From an uncultured Aquimarina sp. (GTDB lineage: Bacteria; Bacteroidota; Bacteroidia; Flavobacteriales; Flavobacteriaceae): 44,635 nucleotides of DNA. The stretch covers positions 1 to 44,635 of the forward strand of contig CALFCI010000117.1 in the NCBI GenBank assembly GCA_937951135.1, given 5' to 3'. The notes beneath the pieces are model-generated. The model saw nothing but the letters and a program-made list of their open reading frames with translations. It made no database searches and was not told where the DNA came from. The translations under genes were made by a program, and so were the position numbers. Below, one piece after another: positions 26,736 to 35,498 of this stretch (positions within the stretch are counted from its first letter, which is position 1; each line of letters opens with the position of its first letter).

Positions 26736-28607
26736 TTAAAATTTCTTATCAATTTCATCTATTGCTAACGTAACAAAAGTAGATTTATGATCTGGTGTTA
26801 CATTTGGCTCTGTACAAGCAAATAATCGATGTACCATATCTTGTTGTTCTTCTGGCCCTAATATCACTCCTGTTTTTACAGCAATACTTTTTGCCATCGA
26901 CTGTATTAGTATATCGGTTTGAGAAAACCCGCTATTTGGGATATCACGTTCTAAATCATAAATCACTTGTTCCAACAGCACTTGTACTTCACTCTCTGTA
27001 GCTGTAGTTGGGATTCCAGAAATAGATACCTGTTCTTCTGTAATGGAATCAAAAATAAAACCTGAATGTTCTAATTGCTCTTGTACCGTAATCAGTAATG
27101 CTACATCTTGCGCAGAAAAAGAAAGTTGTAATGGAAATAGTAATTGTTGGCTTATTCCTGTTGCCAGAGTAATATTTTGCAATAACTCTTCATAAACAAT
27201 ACGCTGGTGTGCTCGATTTTGATGCACAATAAGCATCCCACTTTTAATCGTACTTACAATATATTTTCTACGCAATTGATAGGTAGTATTGGCATCAAAT
27301 ACTTTTTGGGTTTCATTTTCAAATAAGGAACTTGTAATTTCTGTTTTTTCAAAAATGACCGAAGAAAAATCATTGGTAGTCTCTTCTTTATTTGCAGACA
27401 ATCCTGTATATAAGCTTTCCCACTGCTTTGGCTTTTCTTTTTGAAATGAAGTTCGAGGCATCCCCGAATTTGATCCTGAAGCTGTTTGCTTCGCTTCATC
27501 AGCAAAAGGATTAAAATTACGATCTACGGTAATCTTAGGAGGTACTGCTTCTTTGTTTTTATAGTCGTATGGAGTATCCATAGACGCATCTTTATTAAAA
27601 TCTAATACAGGAGCTACGCTAAACTGACCTAAACTATGTTTAATCGTAGAGCGCAACATCGCATAAATCGAATGTTCATCATCAAACTTAATTTCTGTTT
27701 TTGTGGGATGAATATTAATATCTATTGATTTAGGATCTACCTGTAAATAAATAAAATAACTAGGATATGCTTTATCCTTTAGTAAACCCTCAAATGCTGC
27801 CGTTACTGCATGATTAAGATATGGACTTTTAATAAAACGATCATTCACAAAGAAAAACTGTTCTCCTCGCGTACGTTTAGCAAACTCAGGCTTTCCTATA
27901 AACCCCTCAATACTCACCACATCCGTTTTTTCTTGTATAGGCACTAGTTTCTCATTCGTTTTTCCACCAAAAATAGTTACAATACGCTTTCTTAAATTCG
28001 TATCCAATAACTGAAACACCTCACTATCATTATGATGCATGCTAAATTTTATAGCGGGATGCACCATAGCGACACGATGAAACTCATCGATGATATGTCG
28101 TAATTCTACCGTATTTGATTTCAAGAAATTTCTACGGGCAGGAATGTTATAAAAAAGATTTTTAACGCTAATAGAAGTTCCTGTAGCAGTGACACAAACC
28201 TCTTGAGAGACTAGTGTACTTCCTTCTATTTTGATCTCTGTACCTACTTCGTCAGCATCCTGTCTTGTTTTTAATACTACATGTGCAATGGCTGCAATAG
28301 AAGCTAGAGCTTCTCCTCGAAACCCCTTAGTTTCTAACTGAAAAAGGTCATCTGCAGTTCGTATTTTGGAAGTCGCATGCCGTTCAAAACTTAACCGAGC
28401 ATCAGTTACGCTCATCCCAGCGCCATTATCAATAACTTGAATTAGTGTTTTTCCTGCTTCTTTAACAATAAGCTTAATACTCGTTGCTTTTGCATCAATA
28501 GCATTTTCGAGCAGCTCTTTTACTACAGAAGCTGGCCGTTGCACCACTTCTCCAGCAGCAATTTGATTGGCTACATGATCCGGTAATAATTGAATGATAT
28601 CAGACAT
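26736..28607 (-). CDS. mutL: DNA mismatch repair protein MutL
   Basis: The 623-residue product has the GHKL ATPase motifs ELLENAIDAKAT, VIDNGAGM, TKGFRGEALASI and NIPARRNFLKS in the N-terminal half, then the transducer domain with FVNDRFIKSP and DINIHPTKTEI. The linker (about 345-430) is poorly conserved. The C-terminal domain does not keep the endonuclease metal motifs: the DQHAxxERxxYE box reads HQNRAHQRIVYE, and the ACKxAxR- and CPHGRP-like sites are also altered. It should act in mismatch repair as a clamp-responsive matchmaker without its own nicking site. The ATG follows directly on the TAA of the small gene upstream. Confidence 0.96.
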   Translation of the reverse strand: MSDIIQLLPDHVANQIAAGEVVQRPASVVKELLENAIDAKATSIKLIVKEAGKTLIQVIDNGAGMSVTDARLSFERHATSKIRTADDLFQLETKGFRGEALASIAAIAHVVLKTRQDADEVGTEIKIEGSTLVSQEVCVTATGTSISVKNLFYNIPARRNFLKSNTVELRHIIDEFHRVAMVHPAIKFSMHHNDSEVFQLLDTNLRKRIVTIFGGKTNEKLVPIQEKTDVVSIEGFIGKPEFAKRTRGEQFFFVNDRFIKSPYLNHAVTAAFEGLLKDKAYPSYFIYLQVDPKSIDINIHPTKTEIKFDDEHSIYAMLRSTIKHSLGQFSVAPVLDFNKDASMDTPYDYKNKEAVPPKITVDRNFNPFADEAKQTASGSNSGMPRTSFQKEKPKQWESLYTGLSANKEETTNDFSSVIFEKTEITSSLFENETQKVFDANTTYQLRRKYIVSTIKSGMLIVHQNRAHQRIVYEELLQNITLATGISQQLLFPLQLSFSAQDVALLITVQEQLEHSGFIFDSITEEQVSISGIPTTATESEVQVLLEQVIYDLERDIPNSGFSQTDILIQSMAKSIAVKTGVILGPEEQQDMVHRLFACTEPNVTPDHKSTFVTLAIDEIDKKF

Positions 28608-28901
28608 TTAACGCCTTGTAGTAAATATGGATAAGTCAAAATCTATGAAATATAAAAAGATGAAAATCAATAGTAATGCGATATATATAACACGCTTATT
28701 GATTTCTCGATTTCCTCGATTGCGACTTTCTTTACGAGCTTCAGACCAATGCGAACCAAAATCATTAGCATTCGTTGTCTCTCTATACTTTGTTATTCTA
28801 TTCTCAAAATCGTAAATATTACCCGCACTTTTACCTTCGTAATATCTTGGCGTATAATTATAACGTCGATTACTTTTCTTCTTTAGAATATTTACTTTCA
28901 A
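28608..28901 (-). CDS. Small conserved membrane protein upstream of mutL
   Basis: The 97-residue protein has a basic, tyrosine-rich N-terminus (SNRRYNYTPRYY), a polar middle and one C-terminal membrane segment (RVIYIALLLIFIFLYFIDFDL). It starts at a TTG at 28901 that has a near-perfect Shine-Dalgarno GAGGAGG about 5 bases upstream, which decides the start despite the rare codon. I recall homologues at the same place in flavobacteria, sometimes labelled 'riboflavin synthase subunit beta', apparently because ribH lies nearby; nothing in the sequence supports that name. The function is unknown. It leads the mutL-rhomboid operon. Confidence 0.82.
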   Translation of the reverse strand: MKVNILKKKSNRRYNYTPRYYEGKSAGNIYDFENRITKYRETTNANDFGSHWSEARKESRNRGNREINKRVIYIALLLIFIFLYFIDFDLSIFTTRR

Positions 28902-28929
28902 AATCGCCTCCTCTCTTTAATATGTTATT

Positions 28930-28937
28930 CAAATATA
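28930..28937 (-). promoter_or_regulatory. Likely -7 box for the mutL operon
   Basis: On the minus strand TATATTTG matches TAnnTTTG and lies about 29 bases before the TTG start and its Shine-Dalgarno. A second match, TATCTTTG, lies farther out at 29007-29014. Neither has a well-spaced TTG upstream. Confidence 0.4.
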
Positions 28938-29031
28938 CTTAAAATACAACATATTTTAAAGATTTTACACTTTCAATACATGTATTATTCTACAGGTATT
29001 GTACAACAAAGATAATGCCGCTTATTGAGTT

Positions 29032-29120
29032 ACGATTGACGATTGACGATTGACGATTGACGATTGACGATTGACGATTGACGATTGACGATTGACGATT
29101 GACGATTGACGATTGACGAT
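29032..29120. repeat. Heptamer tandem array, unit ACGATTG
   Basis: Twelve perfect copies of ACGATTG and a partial copy (ACGAT) run without interruption for 89 bases. It has no spacers, so it is not a CRISPR. It lies between the mutL operon promoter region and the end of ribH. Confidence 0.97.
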
Positions 29121-29144
29121 TTTTTGACCTTCGGTCAAAAAATC
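29118..29144. repeat. Perfect 12-base inverted repeat joining two heptamer arrays
   Basis: GATTTTTTGACC and GGTCAAAAAATC flank a 3-base TTC loop. The outer bases of each arm belong to the adjoining arrays. A hairpin with A/T-rich lower stem and GACC/GGTC top could serve as a bidirectional terminator for ribH, or could stem from the way the arrays arose. Confidence 0.85.
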
Positions 29145-29224
29145 TAAAATCTAAAATCTAAAATCTAAAATCTAAAATCTAAAATCTAAAATCTAAAATC
29201 TAAAATCTAAAATCTAAAATCTAA
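29139..29224. repeat. Heptamer tandem array, unit AAAATCT
   Basis: Twelve perfect copies of AAAATCT and two extra bases run for 86 bases on the other side of the hairpin from the ACGATTG array. The copy number equals that of the first array, although the unit differs. Confidence 0.97.
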
Positions 29225-29231
29225 CTCCTTA

Positions 29232-29251
29232 ACTTCTGACTTCTGACTTCT
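29232..29251. repeat. Short heptamer array, unit ACTTCTG, overlapping ribH stop
   Basis: Two full copies and one partial copy of ACTTCTG end inside the ribH stop codon (CTA at 29250-29252 on the plus strand). It is a third, different 7-base unit within 220 bases. Confidence 0.85.
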
Positions 29252-29744
29252 AAACAGCTTGTTTTCGTAGTTGCGCCATTTTGATTGCTGCAATCGCAGC
29301 TTCTGTTCCTTTATTACCATGCTTTCCTCCAGATCGATCTCTAGACTGCGCTATGGTATTATCAGTAAGTACGCAAAAAATTACAGGAATATCATTTTGA
29401 ACGTTTAAGTCTTTAATCCCCTGAGTTACGCCTTCACAGACAAAGTCAAAATGCTTAGTTTCTCCCTGTATTACTGAGCCTATTGCAATAACCGCATCTA
29501 GTTCATGCATAGCTTCTTGCATTTTTTTACATCCATAGATCAATTCGAAACTGCCTGGAACATCCCAACGTATGATTGCATTTTCATCAACTCCCGAGGC
29601 CACAAAAGTTTGATATGCACCTTGAAACAATCCTTCAGTAATTTCTGTATTCCACTCCGAAACTACAATACCGAATTTAAAATCTTTAGCATCAGGTATC
29701 GTCGATGCATCATATACTGATAAATTTTTATGTATCGTAGCCAT
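29250..29744 (-). CDS. ribH: 6,7-dimethyl-8-ribityllumazine synthase
   Basis: The 164-residue enzyme condenses 5-amino-6-ribitylamino-uracil with 3,4-dihydroxybutanone phosphate in riboflavin synthesis. Visible sites are VVSEWNTEITEGL, the WDVPGSFELIYGCKKM substrate loop, AIGSVIQGETKHFDFVCEG with the catalytic-region His, and VIFCVLTDNTIAQSRDRSGG. The length suits the icosahedral or pentameric family. It lies 52 bases after the TPR gene on the same strand. Its final codons run into the ACTTCTG repeat. Confidence 0.96.
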   Translation of the reverse strand: MATIHKNLSVYDASTIPDAKDFKFGIVVSEWNTEITEGLFQGAYQTFVASGVDENAIIRWDVPGSFELIYGCKKMQEAMHELDAVIAIGSVIQGETKHFDFVCEGVTQGIKDLNVQNDIPVIFCVLTDNTIAQSRDRSGGKHGNKGTEAAIAAIKMAQLRKQAV

Positions 29745-29796
29745 AAATTTAGATGTAATTTAAAATGGTATATCTAAAAACGATAAGCATCGTTAC

Positions 29797-30579
29797 TTAT
29801 TGAACCATTGCTTTAGCTTTCCCTAAATGTACTTCAACTTGATTTGCTTCTGTACTTTTCGGAAATTCATTTTTAATTCGTTCTAACGCTTTGATCGCAA
29901 TATCCGTTTTCTTTAATTCTAATGCTGTGATTGCTGTTTTTAACAAAAATCGTGGCGTTGTAAAATCATTGACCTGTAATGCCGCTGCTTCTTTATAATA
30001 TTTCAAAGCATCTTCTAACTGATTTAGTTGAGAAAACGCATCTCCAATACCACCTTTAGCCAAAGGAGCTAACATTTCATCATCACTATCAAAATCTTGT
30101 AAAAAACGAATTGTTTTTTTATACTCTCCGAGGTTTAAATATGAAAATCCTGCATAATAATGAGATAAGTTTCCTGCTGCTGTACTTCCGTAATTCTCGA
30201 TAAGTTGTAAGAAACCATACTTCCCTTCTGTACCATTCAATGCTAGTGTATATAACGAATCCCGAGTAGCAGCGTTACCATTCAAAGCATCGTTAAAATA
30301 TTGCTGTGCAGTAAATATTTCGTTAGAAGCCTCTTCTTCATTAGGTTCTTGTATAAAATTCTGATATCCCCAAAATGCTAAAGTTACTAATACAACAGCA
30401 CCAACTATCATTAAAATATAATTTTGATTTGCTGCAACCCATTCTTCGGTTTTGGAAGCTCCTTCATCCAAAGAATTAAACACCTCTGCCGTAGTCGATT
30501 GCTCTTCTATATTTCCTTCTACTGCTTCTACCGCTTCTTTAGTTTTAGGCTTGTATCCTCTTTTCTTATATGTGGCCAT
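29797..30579 (-). CDS. Membrane-anchored TPR protein
   Basis: The 260-residue protein has a charged cytoplasmic N-terminus (about 50 residues), one membrane helix ([19 protein letters not shown]), then TPR-like helices including [43 protein letters not shown] and [19 protein letters not shown]. The layout resembles the YfgM/TPR_21 ancillary proteins of the Sec translocon, but identity with that family is inferred. It is upstream of ribH in a likely operon and divergent from recF. Confidence 0.85.
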   Translation of the reverse strand: MATYKKRGYKPKTKEAVEAVEGNIEEQSTTAEVFNSLDEGASKTEEWVAANQNYILMIVGAVVLVTLAFWGYQNFIQEPNEEEASNEIFTAQQYFNDALNGNAATRDSLYTLALNGTEGKYGFLQLIENYGSTAAGNLSHYYAGFSYLNLGEYKKTIRFLQDFDSDDEMLAPLAKGGIGDAFSQLNQLEDALKYYKEAAALQVNDFTTPRFLLKTAITALELKKTDIAIKALERIKNEFPKSTEANQVEVHLGKAKAMVQ

Positions 30580-30714
30580 AATTATTTTTTAATGAACCGC
30601 AAAAATAAAATTTTATTCATAATTAAAAGTGAAAATATTTGTTATTTTTCAATAATTTGCATTTTTAAATATAATGAAGCATTATTTTCATTATATATTA
30701 AAAATCAACACCTT

Positions 30715-31794
30715 ATGATTTTAAAATCCCTCTCTTTAGTTAATTACAAAAACTTTGATGCCATTAACTTCGAATTTAATGACACTATCAATTGTCTTGT
30801 AGGTCATAATGGGGTAGGTAAAACAAATGTATTGGATGCCATATACCACCTTTCGTTTGGCAAAAGTTACTTCAATCCGATCACTAGTCAAAATATAAGG
30901 CATACTACCGATTTTTTTGTTATTGATGGGCAATATGAAAAAAATGATCGTGAAGAAAAAGTAATGATTAGTGCTAAAAAAGGACAAAAAAAAATTATAA
31001 AGCGTAACGGAAAAGCATATCCTAAAATTAGTGATCATATTGGTTTTTTACCGTTAGTAATTATTTCACCAGCAGATAGAGATCTTATTATAGAAGGAAG
31101 CGATATACGTCGTAAATTTATTGATGGTGTTATAGCCCAAAGTGATTCAGCATACCTCGCTACCCTACTCAACTATAACAAAATAGTAGCTCAACGCAAT
31201 GCATTACTCAAATATTTTGCTGCAAACAGTACTTTTGACCCCACTACGCTAGAGGTTTACAATCAACAAATGAATGATTATGGGACGATCATTTTTGAAA
31301 CCAGGCGTGCATTCTTAGCTGCTTTCATTCCAATTTTTATCGCTCGATATGCAGCCATTAGCTCTGGAAATGAAACCGTAGGCATTCAATATCAAAGTCA
31401 AGTATTCGATGCTGACATCCCTACATTACTAGCGCAGCAGCTCTCTAAAGACAGAATGCTTCAATACACTAGTGTAGGTGTACATAAAGATGATCTCTCC
31501 TTAGAGATCGACGGATTTCCTGTCAAAAAATTTGGAAGCCAAGGCCAACAAAAATCATTTTTGATTGCCCTAAAACTAGCACAATTTGATTTTCTTAAAA
31601 AGAAGAGTCAAGTAAACCCTTTACTCTTATTAGATGATGTATTTGATAAGCTAGATGAAAAACGTGTAGAGCATATTATTAAGCTGGTCGAAAATCAAAA
31701 CTTCGGACAATTATTTATTACCGATACCCATTCTGATCGTACTGAAAAAGTGGTGCAAAAGATTTCAAAATCCTATCAAATGATACAACTATAG
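30715..31794 (+). CDS. recF: DNA replication and repair protein RecF
   Basis: From the ATG at 30715 the product is 359 residues; the same frame is open farther upstream, but that extension has no RecF character and overlaps the divergent gene. Features are [17 protein letters not shown], the Walker [22 protein letters not shown], the [11 protein letters not shown] segment, [19 protein letters not shown] as the ABC signature region, and Walker [15 protein letters not shown]. RecF works with RecO and RecR to load RecA at gaps. The neighbouring lipoprotein and DciA-like genes follow on the same strand. Confidence 0.95.
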   Translation: MILKSLSLVNYKNFDAINFEFNDTINCLVGHNGVGKTNVLDAIYHLSFGKSYFNPITSQNIRHTTDFFVIDGQYEKNDREEKVMISAKKGQKKIIKRNGKAYPKISDHIGFLPLVIISPADRDLIIEGSDIRRKFIDGVIAQSDSAYLATLLNYNKIVAQRNALLKYFAANSTFDPTTLEVYNQQMNDYGTIIFETRRAFLAAFIPIFIARYAAISSGNETVGIQYQSQVFDADIPTLLAQQLSKDRMLQYTSVGVHKDDLSLEIDGFPVKKFGSQGQQKSFLIALKLAQFDFLKKKSQVNPLLLLDDVFDKLDEKRVEHIIKLVENQNFGQLFITDTHSDRTEKVVQKISKSYQMIQL

Positions 31795-31857
31795 GAATTT
31801 AAAAGTTAAAAACACTGCTTTATTTATAAACCATTTTTTCAATAATTCAATAGCCCA

Positions 31858-32301
31858 ATGTCAATATTAAAGTTATTATCTCAAATCATAAAACCGATTA
31901 TAATTGTAGCACTATTGGTTTCTTTATGTAATTGTTCGGCTCCCAATCCTGAGGAATCCCTTCAGCATATAACCGGGTATTGGGAAATTGAAAAGGTAAT
32001 CTTACAAGATGGTTCAGAAAAACAATACAACTACAATCAATCTATTGATTTTTTTGAATTGAAAGATACAACAGGTACCCGCAGAAAAATGCAACCCAAA
32101 CTTGATGGGCACTTCACAACCTCTAAAGACCAGATCAGATTTTCATATAAGATCGAGAATAATAGCCTCAGACTTTATTTTAAAAGTGCCATTGATACCT
32201 GGAAAGAAACGGTAGTGTTAGCAAAAGAAAATCAAATGATTATCAAAAATGAAGCTGGAAATCTATACTTTTACAAACGGTATCAAAAGTTAGATTTATA
32301 A
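31858..32301 (+). CDS. Small lipoprotein, lipocalin-like
   Basis: The 147-residue product has a lipoprotein signal ending LCNC with the lipidated Cys at residue 26. The mature part begins with GYWEIEKVILQDGSEKQYN and continues as alternating strands, a pattern of small lipocalin-like lipoproteins in Bacteroidota. No catalytic motif is visible. Its stop overlaps the next start (TAATG), so the two are translationally coupled. Confidence 0.8.
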   Translation: MSILKLLSQIIKPIIIVALLVSLCNCSAPNPEESLQHITGYWEIEKVILQDGSEKQYNYNQSIDFFELKDTTGTRRKMQPKLDGHFTTSKDQIRFSYKIENNSLRLYFKSAIDTWKETVVLAKENQMIIKNEAGNLYFYKRYQKLDL

Positions 32302-32597
32302 TGGCAAAACGTCAAAACGACAATCAACATTTAAGCGATGTACTCAAAGATTTTGTATCTAAAAATAATCTTCAAAAAGGATTAGACAAAGTATCGGTAC
32401 AGGATGTCTGGGCTCAAGTAATGGGCCCTGCTATTACGGGATATACCAATAGTATCAAATTAGAGCGAAATACACTATATATAGGACTCAACTCTGCTGT
32501 ACTTCGACAAGAACTGAGCTATGGCACTGAAAAAATTATCAAAAACCTAAACGAAGCTTTGGGAAAAGAGCTAATTTCAAAATTAGTACTTCGATAA
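32301..32597 (+). CDS. DUF721/DciA-like protein
   Basis: The 98-residue product has the DUF721 layout: LSDVLKDFVSKNNLQKGLD, the WAQVMGPAITGYTNSIKLERNTL block and a C-terminal ending SAVLRQELSYGTEKIIKNLNEAL. In many bacteria this family includes DciA, which helps load replicative helicase. Its location after recF agrees with a DNA metabolism role. The short form without an extra domain is usual in Bacteroidota. Confidence 0.88.
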   Translation: MAKRQNDNQHLSDVLKDFVSKNNLQKGLDKVSVQDVWAQVMGPAITGYTNSIKLERNTLYIGLNSAVLRQELSYGTEKIIKNLNEALGKELISKLVLR

Positions 32598-32663
32598 AAC
32601 AACACTTATTAAGAATACTAGTCGCACTTTGGGTATAGGAAACCTAAACTTATCGATTATTTT

Positions 32664-34835
32664 TTACTTGACTCCAATAAATTCTACTTCAAAAATAAGA
32701 TCAGAATTTGGAGGAATAGGTCCAACCCCACGTTCTCCATAGCCTAGTTTAGCAGGAATAAACAATGTCGCTTTATCTCCCACTTTCATTTGTAAAATCC
32801 CTTCCTTAAAACCTGGTATCATGGCAGCAGCTTTAGAGTACAACATTTCTAATAGCGCATATCCACCAGGACTAGCTGCACGCTGCGGATTATATACATC
32901 AAACTCTTTTGCTTTTTCGACACTATTAGTATCAAATAATTTTCCATTAGATAAAAATCCAGCATACTTTATTAATGCTGTATCCTCAGGTTTAGGCTGC
33001 ACTCCTGTACCAGTATCCGTTAGCGTTATACCTAATCCACTATTTAATATCTGAGCACTCTTTTTTTGTTCGCCATGTTTATCAAGCATTGCTTGGCTTC
33101 GTTCTCTTTCTTCTTTTTCTTCCTTAGATTTTTTTTCTGCAAGTGCTTTTAAACTTTTCTTAAATACCTTTTTAGCGTTAAACCCTTTTGCTTTTTTTCC
33201 TTTACGAATGATGTTTACCGCTTTTATTTTTACTGCTTTTTTAGGCTTCGTATTATTTACCGCAATCAAACCAATGGTATCAACAACCTCTTGTCCAAAT
33301 ACAATTTCACCAAAGACAGTATGCTTATTATTGAGCCAAGGTGTCTGTCCTAAAGTAATAAAAAATTGACTTCCGTTAGTATTTGGACCACTATTAGCCA
33401 TGGAGAGTATTCCTTTTGATTTATGTGTTAATGAGTCAACAATTTCATCTGGAAAAAAATACCCAGGACCTCCAGATCCATTTCCTTTGGGATCTCCAGC
33501 TTGAATCATGAAATCTTTAATGACACGATGAAAAACAATACCTTCATAGAATTTCTTACCTTTATATTTTGAATTCACTTCTGTATTGGTACCTTCAGCA
33601 AGTGAAATAAAATTAGCCACGGTCATAGGTGTCGCTTCGTAATACAACTTCGCTACAGCAGTTCCCATAGTCGTTACAATTTCAGCATAGATTCCATCTG
33701 TTAATGCTGGATCATTTTTCACCGCATTAGGATCTACTAATTCGATTTCAAAAATTAGGGGAGTATTTGCAGGAATAGCTTGTGTCCCTTTCTCTCCATA
33801 CCCTAAATAACTAGGTACAAATAATACGGCATGATCTCCATACTTCATTTGTTGAATCCCCTCTACTAGTCCTGGAATCAACTTAGCTTCTTGGGAGTAG
33901 GTAACAGCTAATGAGACATACCCTGAATTTTTAGCTCTTTTCTCATTATAGATCCCCATTTCAATAGCCACACTTTCAATATTTGTGTCTATAATTGTTC
34001 CATCTTCTCGATATAATGAATAATTGATGTTTACCGTAGAACTCAATACTGGTTTTTTTCCACCACCACGTTTTGTAAACCCTATTTGAAGCCCACTTTC
34101 TAAAGCTTCATTTTTTACTTTTAAATCACTAAACCGAGCTAACATAGCTGCCTTACGCTCAAATTCAAGACGTTCCTTATTAGCTTTCGTTTCTGCTAAT
34201 ATTTGCAACTTTTCTTCAAATGTAGCGACTGCATCAAATTCATTAGCATCCTTACCTCTGCGAATAATATTTACTTCTTGAATTTTTATATCTTCAATAG
34301 GGCGAGTACCTTTTAATTCGACACTACCAATATCTTCTATGACTTGAATACCATTAATAACTTTACCAAAAATTGTATTTTTCCCATCATATACAGGGTT
34401 CTCCTTTAATGTAATCATAAATTGACTACCATTGGTATCAGGTTTAGCGATAGCCATGGTTAACAATCCTTTAGTATTGTGTTTTAGAGTGTCCACAATT
34501 TCATTAGGAAATTTATATCCCGGATTACCTGTACCATTAGCCAAAGGGTCTCCTGTTTGTAAAATAGAATTCTGGATTACTCTATAAAAAGAAAGGTCAT
34601 TAAAAAACTTTTTTCCTTTATACTTTTTATTAACCATGGTATTGGTTCCTTCTGCAAGAGAAATGAAATTGGCCACTGTAATAGGAGTAGCTTCATGGTA
34701 TAACTCGGCTATAACTGTTCCTTTATTTGTAATAATTTCCGCATAAATGCCATTAGATAAATCAGGATAAGTAGTATCACAACTGCTATGCAACACCGCG
34801 GTAACTGCTAAAAATAGAATATTTAGTATTTTCAT
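32664..34835 (-). CDS. Tandem-duplicated cyclophilin-FKBP peptidyl-prolyl isomerase lipoprotein
   Basis: The 723-residue protein has a lipoprotein signal (HSSC, Cys19), then cyclophilin 1 (about 29-195), FKBP 1 (about 245-372), cyclophilin 2 (about 380-555) and FKBP 2 (about 600-723). Each pair is joined by a charged helical linker. Cyclophilin 2 is canonical, with FHRVIKDFMIQAGDP, NTNGSQFFITL and the Trp in TPWLNNKHTVFG. Cyclophilin 1 is diverged: FYRVIQNSILQTGDP, and VYDGKNTIFG where the Trp should be. Both FKBP units keep the GxxGxxGIPPN-like LGYGERGVGPIPPNS or LGYGEKGTQAIPANT loop. It should fold exported or outer-membrane proteins in the periplasm, and follows gldI. Confidence 0.93.
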   Translation of the reverse strand: MKILNILFLAVTAVLHSSCDTTYPDLSNGIYAEIITNKGTVIAELYHEATPITVANFISLAEGTNTMVNKKYKGKKFFNDLSFYRVIQNSILQTGDPLANGTGNPGYKFPNEIVDTLKHNTKGLLTMAIAKPDTNGSQFMITLKENPVYDGKNTIFGKVINGIQVIEDIGSVELKGTRPIEDIKIQEVNIIRRGKDANEFDAVATFEEKLQILAETKANKERLEFERKAAMLARFSDLKVKNEALESGLQIGFTKRGGGKKPVLSSTVNINYSLYREDGTIIDTNIESVAIEMGIYNEKRAKNSGYVSLAVTYSQEAKLIPGLVEGIQQMKYGDHAVLFVPSYLGYGEKGTQAIPANTPLIFEIELVDPNAVKNDPALTDGIYAEIVTTMGTAVAKLYYEATPMTVANFISLAEGTNTEVNSKYKGKKFYEGIVFHRVIKDFMIQAGDPKGNGSGGPGYFFPDEIVDSLTHKSKGILSMANSGPNTNGSQFFITLGQTPWLNNKHTVFGEIVFGQEVVDTIGLIAVNNTKPKKAVKIKAVNIIRKGKKAKGFNAKKVFKKSLKALAEKKSKEEKEERERSQAMLDKHGEQKKSAQILNSGLGITLTDTGTGVQPKPEDTALIKYAGFLSNGKLFDTNSVEKAKEFDVYNPQRAASPGGYALLEMLYSKAAAMIPGFKEGILQMKVGDKATLFIPAKLGYGERGVGPIPPNSDLIFEVEFIGVK

Positions 34836-34910
34836 TAGTGAAATGAGCTATTGGTAAAATGAATACGACTAAGTTCTATAAAAATATATATTTTCTTCAG
34901 AGCTTAACCA

Positions 34911-35447
34911 TTAATTCTTAATAATTTTATGAAGTTTAACATGCGCAATCAAAGGGATATTAGTTCCTATTCTATTATCATCACCATAGTATCCATAGGC
35001 TTGGTATGAAGGAAACAAAAAGGTAACATTCTCTTCCGCTTTCATTAATTTTAAACCTTCTCTAAGACCCAAAAATAATTCTTCTTTATCAATAGTATAG
35101 GTCACCGTATCTAACTCTTTTTCTGAATAAATTTGCACCCCATTAAAATCGGTAAGTTCATAATTAAATTGAACAATATCGCCGTAAGTTGGCTTCACTA
35201 AAGATACTGTATCTTTTTTAGTATACCTGTACCAAAACCCCCCTTCAGAAACGATATAGTCTTGTATCGTGTCTTTAGTAATAATATCTTGAATTAATTG
35301 TTCTTCTTTTTCACTTAATGCTTTATTACGATTAATAGATTCATTAATGAAAGAACCCGAAGCTACGCTCACAGGTTTTCTAGCTTCAGAAGGCTTACAA
35401 GAAGATACAACTAAGAGTAGGACTAAAATGCCAAAAATCGATCTCAT
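34911..35447 (-). CDS. gldI: Gliding-motility FKBP-type peptidyl-prolyl isomerase lipoprotein GldI
   Basis: The 178-residue product has a lipoprotein signal peptide with VVSSC (Cys17), a helical segment, and an FKBP domain with GDIVQFNYELTDFNGVQIYSEKE, LREGLKLMKAEENVTFLFP, YGYYGDD and NIPLIAHVKLHKI. This pattern, the size, and the position between a DHH phosphoesterase and another isomerase match GldI, a folding helper needed for gliding and T9SS function in Flavobacterium. The name rests on recognition and synteny. Confidence 0.85.
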   Translation of the reverse strand: MRSIFGILVLLLVVSSCKPSEARKPVSVASGSFINESINRNKALSEKEEQLIQDIITKDTIQDYIVSEGGFWYRYTKKDTVSLVKPTYGDIVQFNYELTDFNGVQIYSEKELDTVTYTIDKEELFLGLREGLKLMKAEENVTFLFPSYQAYGYYGDDNRIGTNIPLIAHVKLHKIIKN

Positions 35448-35498
35448 CTTTTATTTTTTATGTGATTCTCAAGTGCGATTGAATATTTTCAAATCATT

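Noticed and set aside
28608-28901. Riboflavin synthase beta subunit
   Set aside because: The name is sometimes given to this small gene, but it has no lumazine-synthase sequence; the real ribH is at 29250-29744.
29032-29224. CRISPR array
   Set aside because: The units are 7 bases long and contiguous, without unique spacers, and no cas gene is nearby.
30424-30714. 97-residue N-terminal extension of RecF
   Set aside because: It runs antisense to the TPR gene and is not RecF-like; the ATG at 30715 directly precedes the usual RecF N-terminus.
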